From: Paenibacillus agaridevorans
GTDB lineage: Bacteria > Bacillota > Bacilli > Paenibacillales > Paenibacillaceae
DNA length: 49,483 nucleotides
Assembly (NCBI RefSeq): GCF_003112455.1
Contig: NZ_BDQX01000458.1
Location: forward strand, 396,896 to 446,378
Direction: 5' to 3'
Shown one piece after another: positions 23,938 to 31,596 of the stretch (the first letter of the stretch is position 1; each line of letters opens with the position of its first letter). The notes below the pieces were generated by a model. The model was not told the origin of the DNA and searched no databases. It saw only the letters and a program-made list of their open reading frames with translations. The translations under genes and the position numbers were made by a program.

Positions 23938-24546
23938 TTGAAGCGAGGTCACGGGTACGGCAATCGTTTATTTACCGAGAAGATATGGTGGCCGCTAATG
24001 GGACATTTCAACGGTTTGCACCCCGAGTACGAGGTGAGAGACGGGCGTGGGAGATCCTATTTCGTGGATTTTATGCTGCTGGTTGGGACCATTCGAATCG
24101 TGTTTGAGATTATGGATTTCGGCTCGCATGGCACGGATCGCTCAAAGTATCGTCAAGATCTAAACCGGGGTTTGTACCTTCAATCGCAGAATTGTTTGGT
24201 CTACTATATTTCGCTGGACGAGTTGAAGGAAAATCCTTCCTTCATCCTATCTGTCGTCCGCAACATTCTAAATCCCTACGCCGCGGTCATCAACGTCGGG
24301 ACGAGCGCATTCGAGCGTAAGTTTTGCAAAACCGAACGCGAATTGATGCGAATTGCGATCAGGGACAATCGCTTGATCAGGCCTATCAAAGCAGCGAGAG
24401 AACTAGAGCTAGACAGATACACCATCACAAAATACTGTCGAAGCTTAGTCGACAAAGGGAAATTCCGACCGCTAACAAAAGGTGTATCTCAGCGAATCAC
24501 TTCTTACGAGTACGTTGGCACTTTGCAAAGTACTGATCTAGTTTGA
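23938..24546 (+). CDS. Restriction-nuclease-like fold protein with C-terminal winged helix; 5' part interrupted by amber codon
   Basis: 202 residues from TTG 23938 (AAAGG about 10 bases upstream). The central part RLFTEKIWWP...LHPEYEVRD.RGRSYFVDFML...RIVFEIMDFGSHG...YYISLDEL matches proteins common in Paenibacillus that I recall as PD-(D/E)XK-like (Asp in FVDF, Glu in VFEIM), here without a clear Lys. The C-terminal 70 residues look like a winged helix (ELMRIAIRDNRLIRPIKAARELELDRYTITKYCRSLVDKG). The same frame continues upstream with family-like residues (QERWLSSHRIKRSGER) back to an ATG at 23863, but a TAG at 23878-23880 interrupts it. Function unknown; array B starts about 60 bases after the stop. 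Confidence 0.55.
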   Translation: MKRGHGYGNRLFTEKIWWPLMGHFNGLHPEYEVRDGRGRSYFVDFMLLVGTIRIVFEIMDFGSHGTDRSKYRQDLNRGLYLQSQNCLVYYISLDELKENPSFILSVVRNILNPYAAVINVGTSAFERKFCKTERELMRIAIRDNRLIRPIKAARELELDRYTITKYCRSLVDKGKFRPLTKGVSQRITSYEYVGTLQSTDLV

Positions 24547-24603
24547 AAGCGTGTGGAACCTTAGCATGAAACACGCGCTAGCAAACGGTAGTGGATTCCC
24601 ACA

Positions 24604-25190
24604 ATAGTCGGCGGATCAGATGCGGCGCGGTTTATTATAGTGACTTTTTCCACTATAACCGATGGGTCAGATGCGGCGTGGCTTATTATAGTGGATTATT
24701 CAGTTACATTTGGCACATCTGGGCAAAGTGAGCCCATTGTAGTGGACTTTTCCGCTATATTCGGCACACCAGATCAAATCGAGCCCATTGTAGTGGACTT
24801 TTCCGCTATATTCGGCACACCAGATCGGAGCGAGCCCATTGTAGTGGACTTTTCTGCTATATTCGGCACACCAGATCGGAGCGAGCTCATTGTAGTGGAC
24901 TTTTCCACTATATTCGGCGCACCAGATCAAATCGAGCCCATTGTAATGGACTTTTCCGCTATATTCGGCACACCAGATCGGAGCGAGCCCATTGTAGTGG
25001 ACTTTTCCGCTATATTCGGCACACCAGATCAAATCGAGCCTATTGTAGTGGACTTTTCCGCTATATTCGGCGGATCCGGCACGGTGTGGCTTATTATAGT
25101 GGTTTTATCCGCTACATTTGGCGCATCTGACCAGGGTGAGCCGAATGTAGTGGATTTTTCCGCTACATTCGGCTCGCCAGACCTCTTTCG
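24604..25190. repeat. Tandem array B: eleven exact 51-bp hairpin units
   Basis: The anchor TAGTGGA (or variant) recurs at 24638, 24689, 24740, 24791, 24842, 24893, 24944, 24995, 25046, 25097 and 25148, always exactly 51 bases apart. Each unit holds an inverted repeat TAGTGGA-CTTT-TCCGCTA (T-G pair), extended in end units: the last (25138-25175) pairs 17 bases each side with one T-G; the first has an 8-bp perfect stem (24635-24658). The unit at 24893 changes to TCCACTA and keeps pairing. The linker is ACCAGATCGGAGC or ACCAGATCAAATC. A 17-residue repeat ORF is open in both directions, without start signals. Confidence 0.92.
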
Positions 25191-25255
25191 GTGGTCGGGG
25201 ATAGCTTCGAACAGGTTTCCCCGCCAACCACCGACTCACGCGACTCCCTTCTCTT

Positions 25256-26161
25256 CTATAGGCAACGCAAAGTGACTTCGATGTCCTGGTTGTAGTTGCC
25301 GAAGCCCTTGCCGAATAAGGTGACGCCGCCGCAATTGCGGGCCGTCGCGCTGCACGAGATTCGGAACAGAATTTCCTTGTCGTATGACAATGCCAAGTCC
25401 GAGATTGTTACGCCCGATACTTTGACGCCGTCGATGAACGAGCCATGCTGCGTAATTCGAATCGTCTTCATCAGACCATGATGAATGTTTTTGTACCACC
25501 ATGCCGGGGTGTAGATGCCTCGGTCGTTGCCGAAATTGCCGGGATACGTCCAAGTGCCAATCTCTGTTCCATTCATGGAAAAGACGATGTCGGTAGGCAA
25601 ATGATCCACAGTGCATGGAGTCTCCGAACAAATCTCCAGCGAAACCTCCAGCGTGTCGGGTTTCTCGTTGTTGACCATGTAATTCGGGATCCGGTATTCC
25701 ACGTAACCGATGCCGAACCACAACACTCGCGCATGCACATGCTCGGGATCCGCAAAATATCTGGGATCGTCGCACATCCCGATCATATTGTTCGCGGAGG
25801 CTATGCCGCAAGTCGGTTTCACTTCATAAGAAGAATACGCCCCTACAGGGAGCGATACAAAATACCGACTCCGCTCCGTTGCCACAGCATGCTTGCGAAA
25901 ACGCAGCGTGGCCTGGGATAGGTCCAAGTGGCAAATTTTTTGCTTGCCTCGTTTGCCCGCAACGATCTCTGATCTCACAATGCCCGCTTGTTCAAGCATA
26001 TGGATATGTCTTGTCACGATAGGCGATTTAATATCCAGCGCTTCGGACAAACTTTTAATATTCATTGCTTCGGCTCCCAGCAGCTCGATAATGCGAACCC
26101 GCGTCGGAGACGAAAAACATTCCAAAAACTTTAAATTCTCGCTGCAAACCTCGATCTCCAT
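25256..26161 (-). CDS. ArsR-type HTH regulator with large C-terminal beta-rich domain
   Basis: 301 residues from ATG 26161 (GGAGAG 10 bases upstream; a TTG at 26188 is possible). Residues 1-80 are an ArsR winged helix (FLECFSSPTRVRIIELLGAEAMNIKSLSEALDIKSPIVTRHIHMLEQAGIVRSE). The remaining 220 residues are strand-rich (YFVSLPVGAYSSYEVKPTCGIAS, GYVEYRIPNYMVNN, DTLEVSLEICSETPCTVDHLPTDIVFSMNGTEIGTW) and probably sense a ligand; I do not recognise the domain. It is divergent from the alcohol dehydrogenase, with its own palindrome in its promoter. Confidence 0.72.
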   Translation of the reverse strand: MEIEVCSENLKFLECFSSPTRVRIIELLGAEAMNIKSLSEALDIKSPIVTRHIHMLEQAGIVRSEIVAGKRGKQKICHLDLSQATLRFRKHAVATERSRYFVSLPVGAYSSYEVKPTCGIASANNMIGMCDDPRYFADPEHVHARVLWFGIGYVEYRIPNYMVNNEKPDTLEVSLEICSETPCTVDHLPTDIVFSMNGTEIGTWTYPGNFGNDRGIYTPAWWYKNIHHGLMKTIRITQHGSFIDGVKVSGVTISDLALSYDKEILFRISCSATARNCGGVTLFGKGFGNYNQDIEVTLRCL

Positions 26162-26206
26162 AACCGAATTACTCTCCGTTCGTTTCAATCGTGCTCATGT
26201 CGCCTC

Positions 26207-26235
26207 ATTATATAACTTTAAAGTTATCTTTTCAA
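26207..26235 (-). promoter_or_regulatory. ArsR-gene promoter with palindromic operator in the spacer
   Basis: On the minus strand: -35 TTGAAA (26235-26230), 17-base spacer, -10 TATAAT (26212-26207). The spacer is essentially the perfect 16-base palindrome ATAACTTTAAAGTTAT (26212-26227), a layout fit for autorepression by the ArsR protein. Confidence 0.75.
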
Positions 26236-26250
26236 TCCTACCCCGTTTTC

Positions 26251-26279
26251 TTGACATGCCTATATGTTACCGATAGAAT
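26251..26279 (+). promoter_or_regulatory. Promoter of the alcohol dehydrogenase operon
   Basis: -35 TTGACA (26251-26256), 17-base spacer, -10 TAGAAT (26274-26279). The spacer contains ATGTTACCGATA (26264-26275), the same 12 bases as the first two-thirds of the LacI-type operator before fucI (34830-34841). Confidence 0.75.
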
Positions 26280-26347
26280 TAATCGCGTCAACGAGTGTAG
26301 CCAATATAACGTTTCCTCAAAAGTTCATCAAATAAGGAGGTTGCCGC

Positions 26348-27514
26348 ATGAACAGCTTTCAATTTCACAATCCTACCCGCATCGTGTTCGGCGAAGGCGA
26401 AACGCGTCGAGTCGCCGAATTGACCGCTACATATGGCCGAAACGTCCTTCTTGTGTACGGAGGCAACAGCATTAAAGCGAACGGTCTGTACGACCAAACG
26501 ATCGATCTGCTCAAACAAGCGGATATCGAAGTGCATGAGCTGGCCGGTATTGAACCCAACCCTCGCCTGTCCACTGTGCAGAAGGGCATCGACATTTGCC
26601 GCCGGGAAGGCGTGGACTTTATATTGGCGGTCGGCGGAGGCAGCGTCATCGACGCGGCCAAGGCGATCGCGGCCGGCGTTCCGTACGACGGCGACGTCTG
26701 GGATTTCTTCGTAGGCAAAGCACGAATCCAGAAAGCACTCCCGCTGGGAACGATTCTGACGCTGGCCGCTACGGGCTCCGAGATGAACGGCAACACCGTT
26801 ATCTCCCACTGGGATGCCAAGCTAAAACGAGGCAGCGGCAGCCCCCATATCTATCCGAAGTTTTCGATACTCGATCCCACCGTTACCTACTCCGTGCCTC
26901 GCAATCATACGGTGTACGGGTCCATCGACATTATGTCGCATGTGTTTGAGCAATATTTCAGCCTGACCAAGAATACGCCCCTGCAGGAGAGATTGTGCGA
27001 ATCCATTCTTCAGACCGTCATCGAGAACGTAGAACCTGCGCTGTCCAATCCTAACGACTCGGTGGCGCGGGCCAATCTGATGTGGAGCGGCACCATGGCG
27101 CTGAACGGCGGGCTCATCAGCGTCGGCGTGCATACCGATTGGGCGACGCACGGCATCGAGCACGAAGTCAGCGCGATCTACGATATCCCGCATGGCGCGG
27201 GTCTCGCTGTCCTTTTCCCTAACTGGATGAAATACGTGTACAAAGAACGCATCGACAGATTTGTCCAATACGCGCAGCGGGTATGGGGCATCCAGCGTGA
27301 TGACCGCACTGACGATGAGCTTGCACTTGCGGGCATCGAGGCAACACGCGCCTTCTTCACTCGCATTGGAGCGGAGTCCCGCTTGGCCGACTTCGGCATC
27401 GGAGCGGACCAGTTGGACCGAATGGCGGAGGAAGCCGTCCGTTACGGAGAGATCGGCAACTTCAAACGTCTGGGCCAACAAGATGTGCGCAATATTTTGG
27501 AAATGTCGCTCTAA
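26348..27514 (+). CDS. Iron-containing alcohol dehydrogenase (butanol dehydrogenase/YqhD type)
   Basis: 388 residues, AAGGAGG before the ATG. The N-terminus FQFHNPTRIVFGEGETRR, the NAD(P) motif AVGGGSVIDAAKAIAAG and LPLGTILTLAATGSEMN are family marks; metal His residues appear in DIMSHVFEQ and HGIEHEVSAIYDIPHGAGLA. Such enzymes reduce short aldehydes with NAD(P)H. A role as lactaldehyde reductase (FucO-like, giving 1,2-propanediol) is suggested by the nearby deoxy-sugar pathways and the shared operator sequence, but not proven. It forms an operon with the next aldo/keto reductase. Confidence 0.88.
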   Translation: MNSFQFHNPTRIVFGEGETRRVAELTATYGRNVLLVYGGNSIKANGLYDQTIDLLKQADIEVHELAGIEPNPRLSTVQKGIDICRREGVDFILAVGGGSVIDAAKAIAAGVPYDGDVWDFFVGKARIQKALPLGTILTLAATGSEMNGNTVISHWDAKLKRGSGSPHIYPKFSILDPTVTYSVPRNHTVYGSIDIMSHVFEQYFSLTKNTPLQERLCESILQTVIENVEPALSNPNDSVARANLMWSGTMALNGGLISVGVHTDWATHGIEHEVSAIYDIPHGAGLAVLFPNWMKYVYKERIDRFVQYAQRVWGIQRDDRTDDELALAGIEATRAFFTRIGAESRLADFGIGADQLDRMAEEAVRYGEIGNFKRLGQQDVRNILEMSL

Positions 27515-27544
27515 TCTACTATCGATCGAGGAGGAACTCTAACA

Positions 27545-28372
27545 ATGACAACCGCATTTACGAACAGCGCAACGCTGCATAACGGATTAAAAATGCCTTG
27601 GCTCGGCTTGGGCGTATGGAAAGTAAAGGACGATGGCGAGACGGAGCGTACCGTACAAGCTGCGATCGAAGCGGGATACCGACATATCGATACGGCTGCG
27701 GTCTACGGCAACGAAACCGGCGTAGGTATCGGCGTTCGCAACAGCGGCATCGCGCGCGAAGAGCTCTTTATCACGACGAAAGTATGGAATTCGGACCAAG
27801 GCTACGAGTCTTCGCTTGCGGCGTTCGAGCAGAGCCTGGAGCGGCTGGGCATGGATTACGTCGACCTGCTCTTGATCCACTGGCCGGTGAAAAGCAAATA
27901 CAAGGATACATGGCGGGCGCTGGAATCCATCTACCGCTCCGGCAAAGCCCGTGCGATCGGCGTCAGCAACTTCCATATCCATCACCTGCAGGATCTGATG
28001 GAGTCCAGCGAGCTCGTGCCGATGGTCAATCAGGTAGAATACCATCCGCTGCTGACGCAAGAGCCGCTTTTGGCATTCTGCAAGAGCAATCGAATTCAAG
28101 TCACGGCTTGGAGCCCGCTGATGCAAGGCAACCTGGATCATGCCGTGCTTGCCGACATCGGGGCCAAATACGGCAAATCTCCCGCACAGGTCGTGCTCCG
28201 CTGGGATCTGCAGACGGGCGTTATAACGATTCCGAAATCTACAAATCCGGAACGTCTGAAGCAGAACGGCGATATTTTCGACTTCGAGCTGTCCGCAGAG
28301 GATATGGCAGCCATCAGCGCGCTGAATCGCAATCAGCGCTTTGGCTCGGATCCGGACAACTTCAACTTCTAA
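27545..28372 (+). CDS. Aldo/keto reductase (AKR5-like, 2,5-diketo-gluconate reductase type)
   Basis: 275 residues, GAGGAGG before the ATG, 30 bases after the dehydrogenase. The AKR catalytic tetrad is complete: Asp and Tyr in HIDTAAVYGNE, Lys in FITTKVWN, His in LLIHWPV. GVSNFHIHHLQDLM and the NADPH-binding IPKSTNPERLKQN are typical of small prokaryotic AKRs acting on sugar or short-chain aldehydes and ketones. Substrate unknown; the operon partner suggests aldehyde detoxification or deoxy-sugar metabolism. Confidence 0.88.
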   Translation: MTTAFTNSATLHNGLKMPWLGLGVWKVKDDGETERTVQAAIEAGYRHIDTAAVYGNETGVGIGVRNSGIAREELFITTKVWNSDQGYESSLAAFEQSLERLGMDYVDLLLIHWPVKSKYKDTWRALESIYRSGKARAIGVSNFHIHHLQDLMESSELVPMVNQVEYHPLLTQEPLLAFCKSNRIQVTAWSPLMQGNLDHAVLADIGAKYGKSPAQVVLRWDLQTGVITIPKSTNPERLKQNGDIFDFELSAEDMAAISALNRNQRFGSDPDNFNF

Positions 28373-28414
28373 GAGAGAAAGTATGGCGAATCATTTACAC
28401 TTCTATATGTGGTC

Positions 28415-28450
28415 AAAGCACGGGGACTTAACGGTCTCCGTGCTTTTTTT
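28415..28450 (+). terminator. Terminator after aldo/keto reductase
   Basis: AAGCACGGGGAC, a short loop, GTCTCCGTGCTT followed by TTTTTTT: a textbook intrinsic terminator 43 bases past the stop. Confidence 0.9.
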
Positions 28451-28505
28451 TCCTCAATACGACTGACACGTACACATTGCCCGCGCTACGCTCTGCGCCC
28501 TGTTC

Positions 28506-28690
28506 GTAACGGACACCACAGTCGCTATTTCGCAAAAATGGGGCCTGTTCAAATTGTAACGGACACAGACGACCTTACTTCCGTCAAAACCGCATAGAAT
28601 GGGCGGAAATGCTTCAAATAGCGTCATCTGAGTCTGTTAGATTTTCAATATCGCGAAAATGCGGCAAATAGAGGCTTTGAGGTCCGTTAG
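28506..28690. repeat. Repeat cluster D: 50-bp units, two forward and two inverted
   Basis: Plus-strand units begin GTAACGGACAC at 28506 and 28556; minus-strand units begin CTAACGGACC at 28690 and CTAACAGACT at 28640, each pair exactly 50 bases apart. The shared core is TAACGGAC, then CGCTATTT(C/G)GC. The whole is a large imperfect inverted repeat. No gene is visible in 28451-28753. Confidence 0.75.
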
Positions 28691-28753
28691 CGAAAGCCAA
28701 CCGAACTCATTTGACACCAGCGCATCGTTAAATCGATGCATATCCGATTTTTC

Positions 28754-28812
28754 TTGACAGCTCCAGCCTTCCGGGAGTAATCTAATGCCATAAAATGAGT
28801 GATTACTCACTC
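28754..28812 (+). promoter_or_regulatory. Promoter and TetR-type operator of the ABC exporter operon
   Basis: -35 TTGACA (28754-28759), 18-base spacer, -10 TAATCT (28778-28783). Just downstream is the inverted repeat GAGTGA-TTAC-TCACTC (28797-28812), well placed to block transcription. The third gene of the operon encodes a TetR repressor, the likely ligand of this site. Confidence 0.75.
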
Positions 28813-28832
28813 CTATCCGAGGGGGTTTTGGA

Positions 28833-29567
28833 ATGTCTGCTCCTATCGATACCGCCATCCGCGTTCGCGGGCTCAGCCGCGCTTTCGGCCATCAAACCGT
28901 CCTAAGGGACATTACGCTCGACATCCAATCATCCGAAATATTCGGTTTGCTGGGACCTTCCGGCTCCGGCAAAACGACGCTTGTCAAAATGATCGCCGGC
29001 ATTGACGAAGGAACCTCAGGCGAAGTCGTCATGCTGGGCACGAAGCTGCCGAATCTCTCGATGATGGAAAGAATCGGCTACATGGCCCAGTCCGACGCAC
29101 TGTACGAAGAGTTGACGGCCAAGGAGAATCTTGATTTCTTTGCCGCGCTGTTTGGACTAAAAGGCGCGATAAAGAAAACCAGAACCGCGTACGTCATGGA
29201 GCTGGTCGGGCTGGGCGAGCACATGAACGGGATCGTAGCCTCGTACTCCGGGGGGATGAAACGAAGATTGTCGCTCGCTATCGCCCTGCTTCACGATCCC
29301 AGAATCCTTATTCTCGATGAGCCAACCGTTGGCATAGATCCCTTGCTTCGGAAGTCGATCTGGTCCGAGCTGGAAAAGCTTAGCCGGCAAGGAACGACTA
29401 TCCTCATCACAACCCATGTCATGGACGAGGCGGAAAAATGTCATCGACTCGGCCTGATCCGCGAGGGCCGCCTCATCGCTGTCGGCTCACCGGAAGCGTT
29501 GAAGCAGGAAACGGGCAGCTTCACGATCGAGGAAGCATTTCTTCATTACGGAGGTGCGGCAAGATGA
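28833..29567 (+). CDS. ABC-2 type exporter ATP-binding protein
   Basis: 244 residues. Walker A GPSGSGKTT, Q-loop region GYMAQSDALYEELTAKENL, signature YSGGMKRRLSLA, Walker B ILILDEPTVG and switch His TTHVMDEAEKC. CcmA/DRR-type drug or polyketide exporter ATPase. It overlaps the permease gene by four bases (ATGA). Role: probably efflux of a toxic compound, inferred from the linked TetR gene. Confidence 0.93.
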   Translation: MSAPIDTAIRVRGLSRAFGHQTVLRDITLDIQSSEIFGLLGPSGSGKTTLVKMIAGIDEGTSGEVVMLGTKLPNLSMMERIGYMAQSDALYEELTAKENLDFFAALFGLKGAIKKTRTAYVMELVGLGEHMNGIVASYSGGMKRRLSLAIALLHDPRILILDEPTVGIDPLLRKSIWSELEKLSRQGTTILITTHVMDEAEKCHRLGLIREGRLIAVGSPEALKQETGSFTIEEAFLHYGGAAR

Positions 29568-30715
29568 GAATTCGCGCGTTAACGCTCCGGATTATCCGCC
29601 AGTTTTTCCGCGACAAGAGGACGCTGGCCTTGCTGATCGCAGCGCCCCTACTCGTCCTGTCGCTTATGTATCTTGTATTTAACGGCGACTCCTATACGCC
29701 TAAGATAGGGGTTATCGGCATACCGGACTCGCTCGCAAAGCAAGCCGAGGGGCTTGATGCGGATGTCCGCGCGTTCGGCAGTCCGGAGCTGGCGGAGAAG
29801 GCGCTCGAGGCGCAGGACATCGACGCCTATGTCTTGTGGGACGGCAGCGCGCCGGCAATCAGGCTGGAGGGCAGCGATCCGGCCCGCAATCGGGCGGTGC
29901 TGTCAGTCGCTTCGGCGTGGCTGGGGCAGACCGGCATGTCTGCGGGCATAGGCGTGCCGGCAGGCAAAGGGGCGCCAGCGGATACGAACGCGCATTTGAA
30001 TGATGTCGCGGACACGTCGTCGAACGCGCACTCGGAGGCTGATAAGGGCACGAGCGCTCAAGCCGGCCCTGCGGCGGCGCCTGCAATCGAATATTTGCAC
30101 GGCGGACCCGCGATGACGACATTCGACAGTCTGGGCCCCGTTTTCATCGGCGTATTTGCTTTCTTTTTCGTGTTCCTGATCGCTGGTGTTTCGTTTTTAA
30201 AGGAAAGAACAAGCGGAACTCTTGAGCGGTTGCTTGCGACGCCTCTGAGAAGATGGGAGATCGTTGCGGGATATATTTTTGGCTTCGGCTTGTTCACGGG
30301 CATACAAGCGGTGCTGATCGCCTTGTATTCCGTCCATGTCCTGGGTTTGATGATGGACGGCTCCATCTGGTACGTGCTGCTGGTGATGCTGCTCTTGTCC
30401 GCAACGGCGCTAAGTCTCGGCACCTTTCTGTCGGCGTTCGCCCATACGGAATTCCAGATGATACAATTCATCCCGCTGGTCATCGTCCCGCAAATCTTTT
30501 TCTCCGGACTGTTCGATCTCGAAAGCATGTCCCCATGGCTCAGATGGCTGTCCCATCTCATGCCGCTGACCTACGGCGCCGACGCGCTTAGAGGCGTCAT
30601 GCTCCGGGGCGAAGGCTGGAGCGGCATCGCGGGAGACGTGCTCGTGCTCGCCGGCTTATCCTTGCTCTTTATGGGAGCCAACGTGCTGGCGTTGCGCAAA
30701 CATCGCAAAATATAG
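29564..30715 (+). CDS. ABC-2 type exporter permease
   Basis: 383 residues from ATG 29564. One N-terminal membrane span (LALLIAAPLLVLSLMYLVF), a large outer domain, then five spans from about residue 190 (FIGVFAFFFVFLIAGVSF onward) with ERTSGTLERLLATPLRRWEIVAGYIFGF and QIFFSGLFDLESMSPWLRWLSHLMPLTYGADALRG, as in YhfQ/DrrB-like ABC-2 permeases. The outer domain contains a roughly 50-residue Ala/Gly/Asp-rich low-complexity stretch, unusual for the family. Confidence 0.92.
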   Translation: MRIRALTLRIIRQFFRDKRTLALLIAAPLLVLSLMYLVFNGDSYTPKIGVIGIPDSLAKQAEGLDADVRAFGSPELAEKALEAQDIDAYVLWDGSAPAIRLEGSDPARNRAVLSVASAWLGQTGMSAGIGVPAGKGAPADTNAHLNDVADTSSNAHSEADKGTSAQAGPAAAPAIEYLHGGPAMTTFDSLGPVFIGVFAFFFVFLIAGVSFLKERTSGTLERLLATPLRRWEIVAGYIFGFGLFTGIQAVLIALYSVHVLGLMMDGSIWYVLLVMLLLSATALSLGTFLSAFAHTEFQMIQFIPLVIVPQIFFSGLFDLESMSPWLRWLSHLMPLTYGADALRGVMLRGEGWSGIAGDVLVLAGLSLLFMGANVLALRKHRKI

Positions 30716-30759
30716 TAACCTGTAGCAACCTACAGCTAGACAAAAAGGAGCTTACTCGC

Positions 30760-31431
30760 ATGACCGAACGGAATGATCTATGGCTGCAAGATCTGCTTCG
30801 ACTGGCGGAGGAAGACGGAGGCGGCGTTAAAACTGAGAAGCAAGCCCGCATTCTCGAAGCCGCGATCGAAATCTTTGCCGAGAAAGGTTACGCTGCCGCA
30901 TCGACGAGCGAGATCGCATCCAAAGCTGGCGTAGCGGAAGGCACGATTTTCCGCCATTACAAAACCAAAAAGGATCTGCTGCTCTCCATTGCCGGACCCA
31001 TTGCAGTGAAACTTGCCGCTCCGTTCCTCATGCGCGACTTCGCCAAAATGCTGGAGCAGCCCCACGAACGGGTCGAGGACTTGTTCCGGACCATCGCCAA
31101 GGATCGATTCCAGTTCGCGCGACAGCACATGAAGCTGCTCCGCATTCTGATCCATGAGGTCCCCTTCCAGCCCGAGCTGCTGACGCAGGTCAGGGAACTG
31201 TTCGAGAACCACGTATATCGGCGCATGGAGAAAGCGATACTCCACTTTCAGGCCCAAGGCCAACTGATCGATGCCCCTCCGTGGCGCGTGCTTCGTTCTG
31301 CGATCAGCCTGGTCGTCGGCATGATCTTGACCCATCTCCTCCTATTACCGGACGAGAGCATCGACGAGGACGAAGAAATCGACCGCACGATCGACATCTT
31401 GATGTACGGCATCGCAGGCCGGTCGGAATAA
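30760..31431 (+). CDS. TetR/AcrR family regulator
   Basis: 223 residues, AAAAGGAG 10 bases before the ATG. The N-terminal helix-turn-helix (ARILEAAIEIFAEKGYAAASTSEIASKAGVAEGTIFRHYKTKKDLL) begins about residue 28 after a charged lead. The C-terminal ligand domain is helical and ends with two hydrophobic helices. Third gene of the ABC exporter operon; probably represses it through the GAGTGA/TCACTC site at 28797-28812. Confidence 0.92.
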   Translation: MTERNDLWLQDLLRLAEEDGGGVKTEKQARILEAAIEIFAEKGYAAASTSEIASKAGVAEGTIFRHYKTKKDLLLSIAGPIAVKLAAPFLMRDFAKMLEQPHERVEDLFRTIAKDRFQFARQHMKLLRILIHEVPFQPELLTQVRELFENHVYRRMEKAILHFQAQGQLIDAPPWRVLRSAISLVVGMILTHLLLLPDESIDEDEEIDRTIDILMYGIAGRSE

Positions 31432-31498
31432 CCTGATCCTTCGGATTGCTGCCGGGCATGCGCGAACTGAGCTTCGATTAGCGATAACAGACAGACAA

Positions 31499-31541
31499 AG
31501 ACGCCCCGTTCCTAGCTGTATCAGCAAGAAACGGGGCGTCT
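31499..31541. terminator. Bidirectional terminator between tetR and fucU
   Basis: AGACGCCCCGTT (31499-31510) pairs with AACGGGGCGTCT (31530-31541). It lies between convergent transcription units and has short T runs on both sides. Confidence 0.75.
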
Positions 31542-31596
31542 ATTTGGTCAACAGGAGCTCGCAATTTTTCGAATCCAGAGTCGTTCCCGTCGCGAG

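Noticed and set aside
24640..25275. 211-residue plus-strand ORF made of 17-residue repeats over array B
   Set aside because: The unit length is a multiple of three, so any frame without a stop in one unit stays open. The opposite strand is open too, and there is no ribosome site or sensible start.
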